DNA of 5,942 nt from DATKCN01 sp035513175 (lineage in GTDB: Bacteria > Chloroflexota > Chloroflexia > Thermomicrobiales > CFX8), in the NCBI GenBank assembly GCA_035513175.1, contig DATKCN010000172.1, positions 1-5,942 of the forward strand, read 5' to 3'. Position 1 is the stretch's first letter. Each line of letters begins with the position of its first letter. The notes beneath the pieces were generated by a model. The model had not been told where the DNA came from. It saw only the letters and a program-made list of their open reading frames with translations, and made no database searches. This document shows, piece after piece, positions 1 through 4,966 of the stretch. The position numbers and the translations under genes are program-made.

Positions 1-1
1 T

Positions 2-196
2 CGCCTCGTCGAGGCGTATATCCTCGACTTCAACGGCGATCTGTACACCAGCGAATTGGAGGTGGAATTCGCGCAATTCATTCGAGCCGACGCAAAGTTC
101 GATTCACCGGAGGCGCTAACGGCCCAAATGGCGCGCGACGAGATCGTCGCGCGGGCTGCCTTCGCCGAACAGACGGGCGCCGCCCGTCCTGCCTGA
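2..196 (+). CDS. ribF: Riboflavin kinase/FAD synthetase, C-terminal end (partial)
   Basis: The gene enters from the left edge; the first whole codon is at 2 and TGA is at 194-196, leaving 64 residues. The visible part is the end of the flavokinase domain. It contains ILDFNGDLY followed by ELEVEFAQFIRADAKFDS and a helix with ALTAQMARD, matching the family pattern in which 'LDFxGDLYG...LRVEF...LR...KFDS...L..QI..D' closes the beta barrel and starts the last helix. The family enzyme phosphorylates riboflavin to FMN and adenylylates FMN to FAD in the cytoplasm. The usual G of DLYG is T here (DLYTSE). The N-terminal adenylyltransferase half is outside the window. No terminator is evident between this stop and the tRNA genes. 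Family assignment is quite secure; the symbol rests only on this C-terminal block. Confidence 0.88.
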   Translation, partial: RLVEAYILDFNGDLYTSELEVEFAQFIRADAKFDSPEALTAQMARDEIVARAAFAEQTGAARPA

Positions 197-259
197 GCTT
201 AACCTGCTCGATCGTGATCCGCGCGTCCGTCCGGCGTAGCGCGACGAGCCAGTGAACGG

Positions 260-265
260 TATACT
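260..265 (+). promoter_or_regulatory. Candidate -10 box of the tRNA-Pro/tRNA-Gly operon
   Basis: TATACT matches the sigma-70 type -10 consensus at five of six bases and ends 12 nt before the first base of tRNA-Pro. That would place the transcript start around 271-273 and leave a short 5' leader, as is usual for tRNA genes. The hexamer 17 nt upstream (TAGCGC) is a poor -35, so the call rests on the -10 and its position. Confidence 0.45.
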
Positions 266-277
266 TGCCAACGCGGA

Positions 278-354
278 CGGGGTGTGGCGCAGTCTGGTAG
301 CGCGCGGCGTTTGGGACGCTGAGGTCGGAGGTTCGAGTCCTCTCACCCCGACCA
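278..354 (+). tRNA. tRNA-Pro (anticodon TGG)
   Basis: All four arms fold by hand over 77 nt. The acceptor CGGGGTG pairs with CACCCCG. The D-stem is GCGC/GCGC, and the anticodon stem CGGCG/CGCTG carries the loop TTTGGGA. The T-arm is GGAGG-TTCGAGT-CCTCT. Discriminator A351 is followed by an encoded CCA (352-354). The C1-G72 pair and G37 after the anticodon are typical of bacterial proline tRNA. The anticodon stem contains one G-T pair (28:42). It is the first gene of a two-tRNA operon, 31 nt before tRNA-Gly. Confidence 0.97.
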
Positions 355-385
355 TTCAGCGATCGACGTCGGTTACTCTATGTCC

Positions 386-461
386 GCGGGAGTAACTCAG
401 TTGGTAGAGTGTCTGCCTTCCAAGCAGAATGTCGAGGGTTCGAGTCCCTTCTCCCGCTCCA
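386..461 (+). tRNA. tRNA-Gly (anticodon TCC)
   Basis: This is a complete 76-nt cloverleaf. The acceptor GCGGGAG pairs with CTCCCGC and the D-stem is ACTC/GAGT. The anticodon stem is TCTGC/GCAGA with loop CTTCCAA, giving anticodon TCC. The T-arm is GAGGG-TTCGAGT-CCCTT. Discriminator T458 is the usual base for glycine tRNA, and CCA is encoded at 459-461. It lies 31 nt behind tRNA-Pro and 5 nt before a terminator stem, so the two tRNAs are probably one transcript. Confidence 0.97.
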
Positions 462-466
462 CGGCA

Positions 467-494
467 CCCGCCTCAGCTGTCAGGCGGGCTTTTT
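467..494 (+). terminator. Intrinsic terminator of the tRNA operon
   Basis: CCCGCCT (467-473) pairs perfectly with AGGCGGG (482-488) around an 8-nt loop. After one C, a run of five T follows at 490-494. This is a textbook Rho-independent terminator immediately downstream of tRNA-Gly. Confidence 0.9.
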
Positions 495-920
495 CGCGCC
501 GTCGCGCCACGCCTTCGGTGTGACCGACATGCTGAACAGCGGAGTATGTTGGCGGCTCACGCTCACTCTCCCCGCCCCTGAGATTGCCGCAACCCCGCAC
601 CGCCGGTTGGAAATCACCGGTCAGTGACGTCGACGCGACGAGCAATATGTCACGTTCTAGCGTCGCCGCCGCGCACGTGCTCGGACGTGTCGGAGTGAAC
701 CCCGATTGCGTCGCTCGACTCTGGGCTTCGACTGCCTGCCGAGTCGCGTATCGTCGATTCTGTCATGAAGATCGGCATCCACAACAAACGCGTCAGGGGA
801 GTGGCGCGAGCCCGCGGGTAACCGCATCGCGGTCAAGCTGTCTCAGTCGTCGCTGTGCCTGCGGCCGATCAGTGCGACGCAACGTCAACACATCGGGTCG
901 TTTCGCAAGGCGCCGGGGGA
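495..920. other. Gene-free stretch of about 430 nt
   Basis: I find no convincing gene here. A plus-strand reading frame is open from 584 into the mlrC frame, but its product is Arg/Ser-rich, resembles nothing I know, and lies upstream of a good promoter and ribosome site. A minus-strand frame over 397-645 is the shadow of tRNA-Gly. A short frame from an ATG near 765 (MKIGIHNKRVRGVARARG, then stop) has no ribosome site I can defend. Small local structures include CCGGT/ACCGG (603-620) and a CACGTG. It could be decayed sequence or regulatory sequence; nothing decides. Confidence 0.6.
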
Positions 921-949
921 TTGATCGATCAACGGCCGCGCGCGATACT
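921..949 (+). promoter_or_regulatory. Candidate mlrC promoter with palindromic operator over the -35
   Basis: TTGATC (921-926) and GATACT (944-949) are separated by exactly 17 nt, and each matches its sigma-70 consensus hexamer (TTGACA, TATAAT) at four of six positions. The -35 is the left half of a perfect 12-bp palindrome, TTGATCGATCAA (921-932). A dimeric regulator bound there would cover the -35 and block RNA polymerase. The predicted transcript start, near 956, sits just before the Shine-Dalgarno at 959-965, giving a very short leader. Promoter geometry and palindrome are seen directly; the operator role is inference. Confidence 0.5.
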
Positions 950-973
950 GGCGTCCGTGAGGGAGTCGTCGAC

Positions 974-2497
974 ATGAGAGTGAGGGCGAGCGTGCGTATC
1001 GTAACCGGCGGAATCTCGCAGGAAACCAATACATTCCAATGGGAGCCGACCACCCTGGAGGACTTTCAGAAAGGCTCCAGCTTCATCGACCGTGGCCAGC
1101 AGATTCTTGATCTTGAAGGCACGGGAACGATCTACGGAGGCATAGTTTCCGAGGCCCGGACACACGGCGTAGAACTGATCCCTACCACGTTCGGGCGCGC
1201 AGTCCCCGGTGGGCGGGTCAGCCGCGAGGCGTTCGAAGCGCTGCGTGATGAGATTGTGGCGGGCATTCGCGCGGCGCTGCCGGTCGACGGCGTTCTGCTC
1301 GGCATCCACGGCGCGATGGCACTCGAGCACAACGACGACGGCGAGGGACCCCTCATCACCGCCATCCGTGAGGTTGTCGGCCCAGACACGCCGATTATCG
1401 CGCCGCTGGACCTGCACACGAATCTCTCAGAGGAGATGATGGAAGAGGCGACTGCGTTCGTCGGATACAAGCACTATCCCCACATCGACACCGCCGAGAC
1501 GGGCGCCGCGGCGATGAACCTGCTGATCCGCACGGTTCGCGGCGAGGTAGCTCCGGTGATGGCGCACGTCAAGGTCCCTGTCATCGCCCCCAACCAGTCG
1601 ATGGTCACAACTTGGCAATCGCCGCTGAAAAAGGTGATCGATCGCGCGCGCGAGATGGAGCGTGAACCCAGCGTCCTCGCCGCCTCTGTACTCGGCGGAT
1701 TTCCATTTTCCGACGTGCCGTATACCAGCGTCGCAACTATCGTCGTCACCGACAACGACCGTGAGCTTGCAGTCCGGCACGCGAAAGAGCTGGCGCGGAT
1801 GTGCTGGGATCTGCGGGCCGATTTCACCATTCACCCGACGCCGGTCGCTGACGCGATCGCGGAGGCGATGAACGGCGATCCGGGCAGTGTTTATGTGCTG
1901 GCGGACATCTCAGACTCGGGCGCGAGCGGCACGGCCGGAGACGGAACCGCGGTGCTCGACGGCTTACTGAAGGCGAAGGCGCGCTCGGCGTCGGTCGCGC
2001 AGATCATGGACCGCGATGCGGTCGAGGCATGTGTCGCAGCCGGCGTTGGGGCGACGATCACGCTGACCGTCGGCGGCAAGCATGACGGGCTTCATGGCGA
2101 CCCCGTCGAGGTGACGGGCATGGTGAGGCTGATTCACGAGGGCCGCTTCGAAATGGGTGGCGTCATGGGCAGAGGCACAACGTCCAGTCGCGGCAAAACG
2201 GTCGTGCTCGAAATTGGTGGCCAGGGAGGAATCGAGCTCCAACTGACCGAGCTTCGCGGACACCCTAACGATCTCAACTTCTTCCGTGCCTTCGGAATCG
2301 AGCCGACCGAGCGGCGCATCCTTGTGCTGAAGAGTGCGGCCCACTTCAGGGCCGCGTTCGAGCCGATTGCAACGAAGGTAATCGAGGTCGACGCGCCGGG
2401 CATTAGCAGCCCGCGTCTGGACACCTTCGCCTACCGAAATTTGCGGCGACCGATTTACCCGCTCGACGCCGACTTCGACTGGTCTCCGGACGGATAA
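974..2497 (+). CDS. M81 family metallopeptidase (MlrC/microcystinase C-like)
   Basis: The product is 507 residues, close to the usual family length. The N-terminal M81 (DUF1485) domain spans about 7-290. It carries the opening ETNTF (17-21), IHGAM (111-115), NDDGEGPL (120-127), DLHTN (146-150) and YKHYPHID (165-172). The acidic and His residues of these blocks are the likely metal ligands (inference). The MlrC C-terminal domain spans about 308-500, with DISDSGASGTAGDGT (311-325), GGKHDG (367-372), VLKSAAHFRA (451-460), and RRPIYPLD (491-498). MlrC proper hydrolyses linearised, degraded microcystin peptides. Most relatives are uncharacterised and the substrate here is unknown. No signal peptide is seen, so it is probably cytoplasmic. 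ATG 974 is chosen because GAGGGAG lies 8 nt upstream and homology begins at about residue 7. The frame is open back to 584, but that part lies upstream of the promoter. No mlrA, mlrB or mlrD neighbour is present. Confidence 0.93.
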   Translation: MRVRASVRIVTGGISQETNTFQWEPTTLEDFQKGSSFIDRGQQILDLEGTGTIYGGIVSEARTHGVELIPTTFGRAVPGGRVSREAFEALRDEIVAGIRAALPVDGVLLGIHGAMALEHNDDGEGPLITAIREVVGPDTPIIAPLDLHTNLSEEMMEEATAFVGYKHYPHIDTAETGAAAMNLLIRTVRGEVAPVMAHVKVPVIAPNQSMVTTWQSPLKKVIDRAREMEREPSVLAASVLGGFPFSDVPYTSVATIVVTDNDRELAVRHAKELARMCWDLRADFTIHPTPVADAIAEAMNGDPGSVYVLADISDSGASGTAGDGTAVLDGLLKAKARSASVAQIMDRDAVEACVAAGVGATITLTVGGKHDGLHGDPVEVTGMVRLIHEGRFEMGGVMGRGTTSSRGKTVVLEIGGQGGIELQLTELRGHPNDLNFFRAFGIEPTERRILVLKSAAHFRAAFEPIATKVIEVDAPGISSPRLDTFAYRNLRRPIYPLDADFDWSPDG

Positions 2498-2520
2498 ACC
2501 GCCGCGGAATCGACCTTTTT
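2481..2520 (+). terminator. Probable mlrC terminator overlapping the stop codon
   Basis: GGTCTCCG (2481-2488) can pair with CGGA (2505-2508) and GACC (2512-2515), with an ATC bulge between the latter two. An inner CGG/CCG closes a loop that contains the mlrC TAA. Five T follow at once (2516-2520). The stem is interrupted, so efficiency is uncertain. The T-run placement right at the base of the stem is what argues for a terminator. Confidence 0.4.
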
Positions 2521-2528
2521 CGCCCCTG

Positions 2529-2557
2529 CGGCGCCCGGCTTCGAGCGGCAGGCGCCG
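2529..2557. repeat. GC-rich inverted repeat in mlrC-tRNA spacer
   Basis: CGGCGCC (2529-2535) is followed 15 nt later by its inverted copy GGCGCCG (2551-2557). The loop can itself form GCT-TCG-AGC. No T-run follows on either strand, so it is not a classical terminator. It may protect the 3' end of an RNA or simply reflect high G+C; the function is unknown. Confidence 0.4.
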
Positions 2558-2566
2558 TGGTAAGAT
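2558..2566 (+). promoter_or_regulatory. Weak extended -10 candidate upstream of tRNA(CAT)
   Basis: TGGTAAGAT fits the extended -10 pattern TGnTAtaaT, with TAAGAT as the hexamer. No good -35 lies 15-18 nt upstream. A start here (near 2573) would give the tRNA a leader of about 130 nt containing the 2581-2602 hairpin. It is the best promoter-like string I see before the tRNA, but the evidence is thin. Confidence 0.22.
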
Positions 2567-2580
2567 TCACCATGTCCACG

Positions 2581-2602
2581 GCGGTTTGCAGGCGCAAGCC
2601 GC
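2581..2602. repeat. Strong 9-bp stem-loop in mlrC-tRNA spacer
   Basis: GCGGTTTGC (2581-2589) pairs with GCAAGCCGC (2594-2602) around a four-base loop, AGGC. All pairs are Watson-Crick except one G-T. No T-run follows on either strand. It lies about 100 nt before the CAT tRNA and could be part of a leader or a processing structure. The function is not known. Confidence 0.5.
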
Positions 2603-2704
2603 TATCTCGGACGCCGCGATCGAGTGCCGGTGAGCACAACGTCTGATGACAGCGTCGCGACGTCAGACGGAGTGCACACGTCCACTCGCCCGCACATCCC
2701 CGGC

Positions 2705-2776
2705 GGGCCTGTAGCTCAGCGGCAGAGCAAGGGGCTCATAACCTCAAGGTCGCAGGTTCGAACCCTGCCAGGCCCA
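2705..2776 (+). tRNA. tRNA-Met (anticodon CAT); tRNA-Ile2 not excluded
   Basis: This is a 72-nt cloverleaf. The acceptor GGGCCTG pairs with CAGGCCC. The D-arm GCTC/GAGC has a short loop, and the loop CTCATAA carries CAT. The T-arm GCAGG-TTCGAAC-CCTGC is perfect. The G1-C72 pair rules out the usual initiator tRNA, which has an unpaired first position. The anticodon stem AGGGG/CCTCA is weak, with an A-A mismatch at 27:43 and a G-T at 29:41. After discriminator A2776 the genome reads CAG, so CCA is not encoded, unlike in the other two tRNAs here. A CAT anticodon in a non-initiator could also be the isoleucine isoacceptor modified by TilS at C34; sequence alone does not settle it. Confidence 0.88.
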
Positions 2777-2785
2777 CAGTATCCA

Positions 2786-2814
2786 TTGCGCCAGCGTGAA
2801 TCCACGAGTAGGAT
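2786..2814 (+). promoter_or_regulatory. Candidate rsfS promoter
   Basis: TTGCGC (2786-2791) and TAGGAT (2809-2814) are spaced by 17 nt in the gap between the CAT tRNA and rsfS. They match the sigma-70 hexamers at three and four positions. The predicted start, near 2821, would give a leader of about 20 nt containing the AGGAG at 2832-2836. Cotranscription from the tRNA is the alternative. Confidence 0.38.
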
Positions 2815-2840
2815 ATGTGTACGTACAGAGCAGGAGCATG

Positions 2841-3188
2841 ATGACCGACCCAGTCGAGATTGCCCGTCAGGTAGCGAACCTCGCGTCGGACACACTGGCA
2901 ACGGACATTGCAGTCCTGGAGATCAGTCAAGTTTCGTCAATCGCCGACGTTTTCGTCATCTGCTCAGCCGACAACGTTCGCCAGCTCAACGCCCTGCGTG
3001 ACTCGGTGCTCGACGGACTGAGGGACTCAGGAGTCCGACCACGGCGCGTCGAAGGACAAGCAGAGTCAGGCTGGATTCTGCTTGATTACGGCGATATTGT
3101 CGTTCATCTGTTCACGGAGGACCAGCGAGAGTTCTACCGGCTGGAAGATGTCTGGTCAGAAGCACCCAAGCTGCTCGTCATTCAATAG
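2841..3188 (+). CDS. rsfS: Ribosome silencing factor RsfS (Iojap/DUF143 family)
   Basis: The 115-residue product is a full-length Iojap-family protein. RsfS binds ribosomal protein uL14 on the large subunit and blocks joining of the small subunit, damping translation when nutrients are short. The family core is clear: a conserved helix-strand start, SSIADVFVICSADNVRQLNAL (32-52), VEG (70-72), GWILLDYGDIVVHLF (77-91) and REFYRLEDVW (96-105). Two ATG codons are adjacent (2838 and 2841). AGGAG at 2832-2836 is 1 nt from the first and 4 nt from the second, so 2841 is preferred. In-frame GTGs at 2796 and 2817 lack a ribosome site and would overlap the candidate promoter. A small ORF follows 46 nt later. 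In many bacteria rsfS sits beside nadD; not here. Confidence 0.94.
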   Translation: MTDPVEIARQVANLASDTLATDIAVLEISQVSSIADVFVICSADNVRQLNALRDSVLDGLRDSGVRPRRVEGQAESGWILLDYGDIVVHLFTEDQREFYRLEDVWSEAPKLLVIQ

Positions 3189-3234
3189 CGAGAATGAGTA
3201 CAGTTGCGATGAAGACTGAGGAGGCGCGAGAGAC

Positions 3235-3408
3235 GTGGCACGAATGAGTTCGCTCGTCATTAGCCTGGCGGCCGTCGCCGCGGTTTGCGCCGCCGCGATG
3301 GTCGCGATGAAAATCTCCGGTCCCGGCTGGCGCGCCATGGCGGGTGGACTCGTGCGGCTGGTGCGTTCGGACTGTGACCACCCCAAGTGGGAAGTGCTGA
3401 TGCAATAG
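3235..3408 (+). CDS. Small single-pass membrane protein, unknown function
   Basis: I do not recognise this 57-residue ORF. A GTG at 3235 is preceded by GAGGAGG (3218-3224) with a 10-nt gap. An internal ATG at 3244 would give 54 residues but leaves 19 nt to that site. The N-terminal half is one hydrophobic Ala/Val-rich segment (about residues 6-25), flanked by Arg3 and Lys26, and reads as a membrane anchor or uncleaved signal. No lipobox precedes the Cys. The C-terminal half is basic then mixed (WRAMAGGLVRLVR, then SDCDHPKWEVLMQ). It follows rsfS by 46 nt on the same strand and its stop is 2 nt from the opposing fmdB-like stop. The strong ribosome site and the filled gap support a real gene; no homology can be claimed. 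Confidence 0.5.
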   Translation: MARMSSLVISLAAVAAVCAAAMVAMKISGPGWRAMAGGLVRLVRSDCDHPKWEVLMQ

Positions 3409-3410
3409 CG

Positions 3411-3875
3411 TCAGGCGTCGTTGTCCGCGATTTCCGGAGCTCGTGCATCCATTTCCCCGAACACGTCGTCCGGGTCAGCGCCACGCTCAACGTGGTACAG
3501 CGCCTCGTCGAGATCCGCGTCAAGCGGCTCACCCATCATCGACGACATGGCGCGCGCTTCCCGTGCGAGAGCTGCTACATCCTCGTCGTCTCCGTCACTA
3601 TCTGATCCGTCTTCTCCCAGATACTGCATTTCGTCCAGCATTGATTCGTCTCCCCCGTAGAATGGAATGCCTTCGTGCTCGAAGGATGGATCTGAGTACT
3701 GCGTGTCGCCGCCACGTCCGCTCGCTCGCCGCGTCCAGACTCTGGACATCCTGCGTTCCAGCTCGCGTCTCCCGCATCGAGGGCACTCGGGTGGCTCCCC
3801 GGTCGCAGCGAAGGAACGGTAGAACACGCTGGTCTTGCGACCGCAGGAGGCGCACACGTACTCATAGACAGGCAC
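3411..3875 (-). CDS. FmdB-family zinc-ribbon protein with acidic C-terminal tail
   Basis: The product is 154 residues. It starts MPVYEYVCASCG, the signature opening of FmdB/CxxC_CXXC_SSSS regulators, with Cys8-x2-Cys11 and Cys31-x2-Cys34 forming a probable zinc ribbon. The tail (about 60-154) is strongly acidic, with a GSDSDGDDED stretch and helices ending in HVERGADPDDVF. This resembles the longer FmdB-like proteins I associate with Chloroflexota. The founding member was proposed as a regulator of an amidase/formamidase operon, but most members have no tested role. The start chosen is GTG at 3875, because it gives the family N-terminus. A TTG at 3890 in frame would add five residues and overlap the upstream gene. 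The gap to the glycosyl transferase stop is 4 nt, so translational coupling is likely. Confidence 0.85.
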   Translation of the reverse strand: MPVYEYVCASCGRKTSVFYRSFAATGEPPECPRCGRRELERRMSRVWTRRASGRGGDTQYSDPSFEHEGIPFYGGDESMLDEMQYLGEDGSDSDGDDEDVAALAREARAMSSMMGEPLDADLDEALYHVERGADPDDVFGEMDARAPEIADNDA

Positions 3876-3879
3876 GGCG

Positions 3880-4953
3880 TTATCTCGCAATCTCAGCTTG
3901 CGACGGTTCGCGCCGCGCCAGCCAGATGATGATCGTGGACAGCACGAGTCCCATTATCAACATTGCGCCGAGCTTCAGCTCGCGGCTCGGCAGCGCGAGT
4001 GATAGCGCTCCGAAAAATGCCGTCAGCGCGACGAAACAGCCGACTATCTGCCGCTGCGTTAGCCCCGCGTCGAGCAGCCGGTGATGAAGATGTCCCCGGT
4101 CCGCGTCGAGCGGTGAGCGACCGTGCATGACTCGATACACAATGACCCACGCCATGTCGAGGATCGGTATTCCCATTGCCAGCAGCGCGGTGGCAATCTT
4201 GGCTCCGCCGATAATGCTGATTGTCGCAAGCGCGAAACCGAGAAACATCGCCCCAGTGTCGCCCATGATGATGCGCGCCGGATGCCAATTGAATGGCAGG
4301 AAACCAACAGCAGCTCCCGCCAGCGCGATTGCCAGCAGCGAGATGGTGAACTGCGGATCGCCAGCCGGGCGGAAGTACGTGTGGACGAACAGTACCACGC
4401 TCGCGACGAGCGCGATGCTCCCCGCCAGACCATCGATGCCATCCGACCAATTGATAAGATTCATCATTCCCACGATCCAGAAAATCGTGAATCCAGCGCC
4501 AAGCATCACCGGCAATGTCACTGTTCCGGCAAATGGCGCGTTAAATTGCTCGATCACAATGCCGTGGCCGGTTCCCAGTGCGCGCGGCGCAACAACGAGA
4601 ACGGCCGCGAGAGCCTGCGCTCCAAGCTTCGGCAGCGGCGCGAGGCCCCGCACGTCGTCCACCAACATTACGAGCACGACGATCGTTGATCCAGCCAGCA
4701 TCAACAGTATGCGCTGCGCCTCGGGTTGAAAGCGCTCAACCGGCAGCAGGGCGGTAAGCCCGACCGCGAACCAGAACCCGGCGAAGATCGCCAGGCCGGC
4801 GACACGGGGAATTGGGTTCGCATGCACCCGGCGAGGTTCCGGTATGTCCAGTAGACTCCTCCGTACCGCGAACGATCGGATCGGAGGGATCAGAGCCGCG
4901 CAGACGCCCGCTGCCGCCACGGCAGTCGTGAGTGCAATTGCCCAGTTCGCCAT
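3880..4953 (-). CDS. WecA/TagO/MraY-family glycosyl-1-phosphate transferase
   Basis: This 357-residue multi-pass membrane protein has all the motifs of polyprenyl-phosphate HexNAc-1-phosphate transferases. They are RRVHANPIPRVAGLAIF (41-57), a catalytic Asp pair VDD (98-100) followed by LPKLGAQ, NLINWSDGIDGLAGS (165-179), GFLPFNWHPARIIMGDTGAMFLGF (217-240), and RGHLHHRLL (286-294). Such enzymes move a sugar-1-phosphate from a UDP-sugar to undecaprenyl phosphate at the cytoplasmic face, starting a lipid-linked glycan. The HLHHRLL block and the PRVAG motif favour the WecA/TagO (GlcNAc-1-P) branch over true MraY, and no mur genes are near. About ten hydrophobic segments are visible. ATG 4953 gives 40 residues before RRVH, as in the family; its Shine-Dalgarno is poor. 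It lies 13 nt after glyA and 4 nt before the FmdB-like gene. Confidence 0.93.
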   Translation of the reverse strand: MANWAIALTTAVAAAGVCAALIPPIRSFAVRRSLLDIPEPRRVHANPIPRVAGLAIFAGFWFAVGLTALLPVERFQPEAQRILLMLAGSTIVVLVMLVDDVRGLAPLPKLGAQALAAVLVVAPRALGTGHGIVIEQFNAPFAGTVTLPVMLGAGFTIFWIVGMMNLINWSDGIDGLAGSIALVASVVLFVHTYFRPAGDPQFTISLLAIALAGAAVGFLPFNWHPARIIMGDTGAMFLGFALATISIIGGAKIATALLAMGIPILDMAWVIVYRVMHGRSPLDADRGHLHHRLLDAGLTQRQIVGCFVALTAFFGALSLALPSRELKLGAMLIMGLVLSTIIIWLARREPSQAEIAR

Positions 4954-4966
4954 CGACGCCGCTCGG

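Noticed and set aside
116..355. Minus-strand ORF starting MVGVRGLEPPTS
   Set aside because: The start is the reverse complement of the tRNA-Pro T-arm and acceptor, a well-known false protein; the rest is antisense to ribF.
386..620. Prophage or island attachment site at the tRNA-Gly 3' end
   Set aside because: No second copy of the tRNA end and no integrase or transposase appear in the window.
397..645. Minus-strand ORF containing EKGLEPSTFCLEGRHS
   Set aside because: It is the reverse complement of tRNA-Gly plus its terminator, so not a protein gene.
584..973. 130-codon N-terminal extension of the mlrC-like frame
   Set aside because: It is Arg/Ser-rich with no family similarity, lies upstream of a good promoter, Shine-Dalgarno and ATG at 974, and homology to M81 begins only after 974.
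2716..2930. Minus-strand ORFs with GLAGFEPATLRL
   Set aside because: They are shadows of the CAT tRNA and of rsfS.
2624..3001. Plus-strand ORF reading through the CAT tRNA
   Set aside because: It crosses the tRNA and overlaps rsfS in another frame; no ribosome site or family similarity.
3443..4084. 213-codon plus-strand ORF opposite the FmdB-like gene
   Set aside because: It is Arg/Ser-rich and antisense to two well-supported genes, with no recognisable domain.
4127..4729. 200-codon plus-strand ORF antisense to the WecA-like gene
   Set aside because: It lies wholly opposite a gene with all expected motifs; long antisense frames are common at high G+C.
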